A stretch of DNA of 64,000 bases from Membranipora membranacea (Eukaryota; Bryozoa; Gymnolaemata; Cheilostomatida; Membraniporidae), in contig OU612071.1 of NCBI GenBank assembly GCA_914767715.1, forward strand, positions 14,752,948 through 14,816,947, given 5' to 3'. The translations under genes and the position numbers were made by a program. The notes under the pieces were generated by a model. That model had not been told where the DNA came from, did no database searches, and worked only from the letters and a program-made list of their open reading frames with translations. Position 1 is the first letter of the stretch, and each line of letters opens with the position of its first letter. This document shows, piece after piece, positions 60,520 to 64,000 of this stretch.

Positions 60520-63500
60520 GTAAAATTATATTGTTGAGATTTGTATTTGTTTGGTTGTGAGATGTAACTTTTTTCCACATGTTTCCCCCGTAATGTGATA
60601 CAAGAGCAGCGTTAGTGAGCCTGGCTCAATGCGCTTCAAAAATTTTTTAAATAAAAATTGGGGCATAATCCCCCTCAGTATCAGCAATGAAGGTTCCCTT
60701 TTGCCATCTGGACTAGGCTAAAATGGGCCTCGCCTTGTCTCTTTTATTGAAAACATCAAACTTAATCATTTTCTATTATTATTTTACAAAGATCGTGTTG
60801 CATTACAAGCAAATTAGATTGAAAACAGCGAAATAAGCCATGCCTTGTTGAACACTTATATTGTCAACGTTGTTATTGCATCCCCTCTGTCTTTGATACA
60901 AGTGTGTATTCAGAAAAAATGGAAGCCCCTTCCATTCTCCCTGGTGTATCTCCCAGGCTTTTCAGAACTAGATTGGTTTATCACTCTGCATATATTCGAT
61001 TGAGTACAGTGAAGTGAGCTGTGCCATCATATTGATCACTTGTTGTTGTATTACAGGCATGTTCCGAGTTCACGAGCCATGTAACACAGTTACTCCGAGA
61101 GCAGGGAAGGACTCGCCCAGTCACTAAAACAGAGATGGATAGAATGGTTAATATAATCAAGAGAAAGTTCTCATCTATAGAGATGCAGCTCAAACAGTCT
61201 ACTTGTGAGGCTGTCATGATCCTCAGGAGCAGATTTCTAGATGCCAGGTTTGTTGAGTGTTTTTAGTTTTTAGATAAATTTAGATGTATCTGAGGTCAGT
61301 ATGGGAGACAGGAGATATTTATTTGATTACATAACATTGAGGACCGTTTTTTTCCCCCCCCCCCCCCCCCCCCGTTGCTAGGGCGTATATGCTATAGATA
61401 TATTGTTTTTGAACTTATTATGATTTTCAAGATATAATGTTGTTACACTTTTGCTCCCAAGAAATGTACAGGAAACTCCGAAATTAAGTTGTTTTGCCAA
61501 GTTATTTAATCTTTCTCGTTTGTTCAGTAAATTAAAGAGTAAAACAAGTTAGTGTTATATTATTCAAGTATAGAATTTATTTATTTTACTTATTATTATT
61601 TATTGTGTCTTTTGTCCTTGTAGGAGGAAGAGACGTAATTTCACCAAACAGGCCACAGAGATCCTGAATGAATATTTCTACTCTCATATTAATAATCCCT
61701 ATCCTTCGGAGGAAGCTAAGGAAGAGTTAGCAAGGAAATGTAATATCTCTGTCTCACAGGTAAGGAAATGTAATATCTCTGTCTCACAGGCAAGGAAATG
61801 TAATATCTCTGTCTCACAGGCAAGGAAATGTAATATCTCTGTCTCACAGGTTAGGAAATGTAATATCTCTGTCTCACAGGTGAGGAACATTCTTAATTGA
61901 ATCTAAGTTAAAAAATAGATATATGAATTCATTTTAACCACACAAAATTATTCAAATGGTACAGAGCGCTTTTGTTTGTGGGACATGGCTTATGAAGAAG
62001 CCTAATATCAAGTTAACCTGATGAGTGAAATTTGAGTCATGAGATGTTTTTTTGTGTTCCTTCGTGCGAAATCTTACTGGTTAGTTTTCAGCAATAACTG
62101 TCTCGATTGAAGGTTTCTCAATACTTCTCAATGAAGCCTAGTTTGGCAAACCTGCTGTTTTCTTACTAGTAGCCATGTCTTTGTTTATGGGCTTTGCCCT
62201 TATCTCTCTAAGATTTTATCAAAATCTTAGTCCAATCATAGCATATACCGCCAAAATCAGCCCTATAGTTCGCAGTTTGTTTTCCTTAGATATCAAAATG
62301 CAGCTGGCTTGAACAAAATAAAAATACTGACGCTGTCAGACTTCTGAAATTGGTCTTGCAAGAGTCTTGAGACTCCTAAGACTTCAATATTTTTGTGGTT
62401 CAGAACTGCAAAACTGTTGCAAGACCTTGCAAGACCCCTACTCTTACAATTTTGCTGCAATTGGGTAGCAGGCTTTATACAGCCTATATTTCAGCACCAG
62501 CAGACTACCTTCATTCTGTTTTCTCTCTTTCCATAGGTGTCTAACTGGTTTGGTAATAAAAGAATTAGATATAAGAAGAATATCGGTAAGGCTCAGGATG
62601 AGGCGGCCATGTACGCAGCTAAAGCAGCCGGGAGAGAGGCCACCAGAGCTCCGGGTAAGTGTACACTCTGAAATATCACTCATCTCATTGGAGTGGGAGG
62701 TAGCTCAGTTGGTTAGAGCGCCTGCCCTCTAATGGGCAAGCCTTGGAGGTCTTGGGTTCGAATCCTGCTGCAATCTACCGACTACTGACTGGGCTCAATT
62801 GAGGCCCATGTATGCTTCGACCTGCCTACAAACTGAGAGCAACTTGGCGCCTAATACGACGGCGGCGGCGCCCTTAAGGCACTGATATTTCTCAGTCTTT
62901 GGACAGAGACAGACTTGCGATTTAACCCCACTTTTCAATTAGTTGGTTGCCAGTTACCTAATAAAAGCTACTCACCTTTTGAGTTTTCTGCAACTTGAAG
63001 ACTGATATTATGAATATAGTGATGTTTGATCAAAAAGTGACTGCTATTCCTTGGTTTGATTAAGATGTGATATATAATAAGAGAATCAGTTTTCATACTC
63101 ACCTTTTGTCAAAATTTGGGGAAAGCGTGGCAATGGTATACGAATTTGACTGAAAAAAGTTATTATAACCCAGTACATTGCAAACCATCTGCTGAATGAG
63201 AATTATGCTCTCTCTTTTCATGGGGAGGCGATCCTCATTGCATCTACTTAATACTGACAATACATCATTTATTGAAAAATTGGACGGCTTTTAAGGGTTA
63301 CTTTTCATCATCATCATTTCACAAGCTTTTCTTTTGTTTTGTTTAGCTTACTCAATGGCTCCAACTAGCCTCAGTTCCCCACAACAGTTTATGCCCGGAC
63401 TGACGGGTGGTGATGGCTCGTTCCCTGCTGATCAGGTAGCCGCTAATATTCAGTCGTCCACAGCCTCAATGAGACACATCATATCACAAGCAGCCGGATA

Positions 63501-63540
63501 CAATCCTCAAGATATGTACCAGCTTATGGCTGATCAAAGA
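53337..63540 (+). CDS. PBX: PBX: PBC-class TALE homeobox gene, eight exons seen, 3' end not seen
   Basis: The exons are 53337-53467, 54768-54841, 59405-59536, 60446-60519, 61057-61247, 61624-61759, 62537-62654 and 63347-63540. All joins are GT-AG and in phase; 1050 nt (350 residues) are present. The start [11 protein letters not shown] has a good context (GCCATGG). PBC-A ([36 protein letters not shown]), PBC-B ([28 protein letters not shown]) and a 63-residue TALE homeodomain with the PYP loop insertion and WFGNKR in helix 3 identify PBX (extradenticle/ceh-20). PBC proteins are nuclear cofactors of Hox and Meis proteins and bind TGAT-type sites. The last exon seen ends in a GTGAGT donor, so at least one more exon follows. 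The homeodomain exon carries a tandem duplication of its splice donor. Confidence 0.96.
54284..54421 (+). repeat. tRNA-derived SINE in PBX intron 1
   Basis: The A box TAGCTCAGTTGG and the string GTAGAGCGCCCGACTCTTGAC are tRNA-like. The B-box region (CATGGGTTCGCTGGTTC) is degenerate. The tail (GTGGTGCCCGTTGGTGCAAAC) differs from the other SINEs, so it is a separate family. Confidence 0.6.
54842..59404 (+). other. PBX intron 2, 4.6 kb
   Basis: The intron holds one GGGGGGTCTTT-type MITE (55068-55282) and a partial copy of the 40331-40702 element (about 55855-55998). It also has four copies of GATTGGC/CCAAT-type boxes between 58150 and 58325 in a 170-bp cluster. No coding exon is needed: exons 2 and 3 match in phase 1. 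Confidence 0.5.
55068..55282. mobile_element. GGGGGGTCTTT-ended MITE family, copy 3
   Basis: The ends are CAGTCTGGGGGTCTTTCAAT and TTTTAATTGAAAGACTCCC. The interior keeps ACTCATTGAGTGAGCGATCA and TTCCATCAATGAGTG. Confidence 0.8.
61057..61247 (+). CDS. PBX: PBX exon 5: PBC-B domain
   Basis: This exon encodes residues 138-200, including [19 protein letters not shown] and [14 protein letters not shown], the strongly conserved block that precedes the homeodomain in all PBC proteins. It leaves in phase 2, and the split Arg codon starts the homeodomain. Confidence 0.95.
61354..61373 (+). repeat. Poly-C run of 20
   Basis: A homopolymer in PBX intron 5. The length may be inexact. Confidence 0.8.
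61624..61759 (+). CDS. PBX: PBX exon 6: homeodomain helices 1 and 2
   Basis: The exon encodes [39 protein letters not shown] and VSQ. The three extra TALE residues (PYP) lie between helices 1 and 2. I place the end at the first of five possible donors (CAG|GTAAGG), because joining there to VSNWFGNKR gives the normal homeodomain length. Use of any later donor would add multiples of ten residues. Confidence 0.92.
61731..61880 (+). repeat. Five-copy 30-bp tandem repeat across the exon 6 donor
   Basis: Five near-identical units (each AGGAAATGTAATATCTCTGT followed by CTCACAGG) run from the end of exon 6 into the intron. Each unit ends in CAG followed by GTAAGG, GCAAGG, GCAAGG, GTTAGG and GTGAGG in turn. 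Thus three GT and two GC donor-like sites are spaced exactly 30 nt apart. Each unit is in frame and encodes [10 protein letters not shown] or [10 protein letters not shown]. Confidence 0.95.
62537..62654 (+). CDS. PBX: PBX exon 7: recognition helix and homeodomain end
   Basis: The exon begins [18 protein letters not shown], the recognition helix with the Gly at position 50 that is usual for PBC proteins. It continues into an alanine-rich segment, [14 protein letters not shown], that in PBX forms part of the helical extension after the homeodomain. It is entered in phase 0. Confidence 0.95.
62693..62900 (+). repeat. tRNA-derived SINE in PBX intron 7
   Basis: A nearly perfect A box (TAGCTCAGTTGG) and B box (GGGTTCGAATCC) are followed by a GGCGCC-containing body. 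The ends around the head do not pair as an acceptor stem and there is no tRNA-like 3' end. It starts just 38 bp after the exon 7 donor. Confidence 0.75.
63347..63540 (+). CDS. PBX: PBX exon 8: C-terminal region
   Basis: The exon encodes the post-homeodomain region ([20 protein letters not shown] and later [18 protein letters not shown]), less conserved than the rest. It ends in AGA|GTGAGT in phase 0. The frame runs on past this donor for 19 codons before a TAG, so an unspliced form would also end in the window. Confidence 0.85.
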
Positions 63541-64000
63541 GTGAGTCAAAATTCACATTCAGCATACACTACAAGCATTTGTATCTCTAAACTTTTGTAG
63601 TTCATTGATGAGAAAATATGCTGCATTAAACAATTGAATATAGAGCTGCTTCCCTGGGGGGTCTTTCAATTAGAAAGAGTGATCCTTTACTAAAGCGAGT
63701 TATCACTATCACATCACTATCACATCGCTCAAATTATCACTCACTTGGTGTTTCAATTAGAGAAAATCGCTCCCAAATCGCTCACTCAGAATGTATATAG
63801 TTCCATCAAGTGACTGAGCGATCTGAAAGCGAGACCCCTAGCAGGTATCGCTCACTCAGTGAGTGAGCAATAATATTGCGATTTCGGCTGTTTCTAATTG
63901 AAAGACCCCCCTGGGTAACAATTTAAATTGAAATAGGGTAGGAAATTATATATGATGTTTATGAGTTACTACTCGATGCTAAAGTTTGGGTTAAATATGA
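63541..64000. other. PBX intron 8 (partial)
   Basis: Apart from the MITE at 63652-63914, nothing is seen here. The next PBX exon is presumed to lie beyond the window. Confidence 0.6.
63652..63914. mobile_element. GGGGGGTCTTT-ended MITE family, copy 4
   Basis: This is the best-preserved copy: ends CCTGGGGGGTCTTTCAATTA and TAATTGAAAGACCCCCCTGG are near-perfect inverses, and the interior has GCTCACTCAGTGAGTGAGC. It includes a short internal duplication (ATCACTATCACATC twice). Confidence 0.85.

Noticed and set aside
61699-61890. Minus-strand frame with repeated ETEILHFLA peptides
   Set aside because: It is the reverse complement of the 30-bp repeat at the PBX splice donor.
62693-62770. A tRNA gene suggested by perfect A and B boxes
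   Set aside because: The ends do not form a seven-base acceptor stem and there is a SINE-like body downstream. The same holds for 4131-4210, 54284-54350 and 52590-52656.
1-64000. CRISPR arrays, operons, integrative elements or other prokaryotic systems
   Set aside because: The window is clearly eukaryotic. The tandem arrays have no regular spacer structure and the genes are spliced.

Overview
This is a eukaryotic (animal) genomic window: four multi-exon protein-coding genes with GT-AG introns, long non-coding stretches and many small interspersed repeats. The gene set (a PBC-class TALE homeobox gene, an FKBP15/WAFL orthologue and a secreted NHL-repeat protein) points to a metazoan. Introns of about 0.2-6 kb and the abundance of short inverted-repeat elements and tRNA-derived SINEs suggest a non-vertebrate, probably marine, animal. 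I cannot name the species.

Layout. (1) 222-4877, plus strand: a complete seven-exon gene for a predicted 527-residue secreted NHL-repeat protein. (2) 4878-6835: convergent intergenic region with a decayed copy of one exon of gene 1. (3) 6836-35537, minus strand: a complete 23-exon FKBP15 (WAFL) gene, predicted 1580 residues, with a WH1-like domain, an FKBP domain, a Q/M/P-rich linker, a long coiled coil and a last exon holding 23 charged 22-residue repeats before the acidic FKBP15 tail. (4) 35538-40261: intergenic, with hairpins and minisatellites. (5) 40262-50939, plus strand: an eleven-exon gene for a predicted 649-residue, Q/S/N-rich protein with an acidic activation-domain-like segment, family not recognised. 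(6) 50940-53336: intergenic. (7) 53337 to beyond 63540, plus strand: a PBX (PBC/TALE) homeobox gene whose 3' end lies outside the window or was not found.

All exon joins were checked by hand for splice dinucleotides and reading phase. Every coding sum is in frame, which is the main support for the four models. The genes look unrelated in function: extracellular protein, endosome/actin adaptor, probable nuclear regulator, homeodomain transcription factor. Nothing suggests an operon or cluster.

The observations most worth checking are: a 30-bp, five-copy tandem duplication covering the splice donor inside the PBX homeodomain exon, which creates competing in-frame donors; the higher-order 22/34-residue repeat array in the FKBP15 last exon; decayed copies of exons lying next to their parents in two genes; a set of TTAA-flanked foldback elements, three of them in FKBP15 introns; and a stop codon that coincides with the first unit of a degenerate repeat downstream of gene 3.
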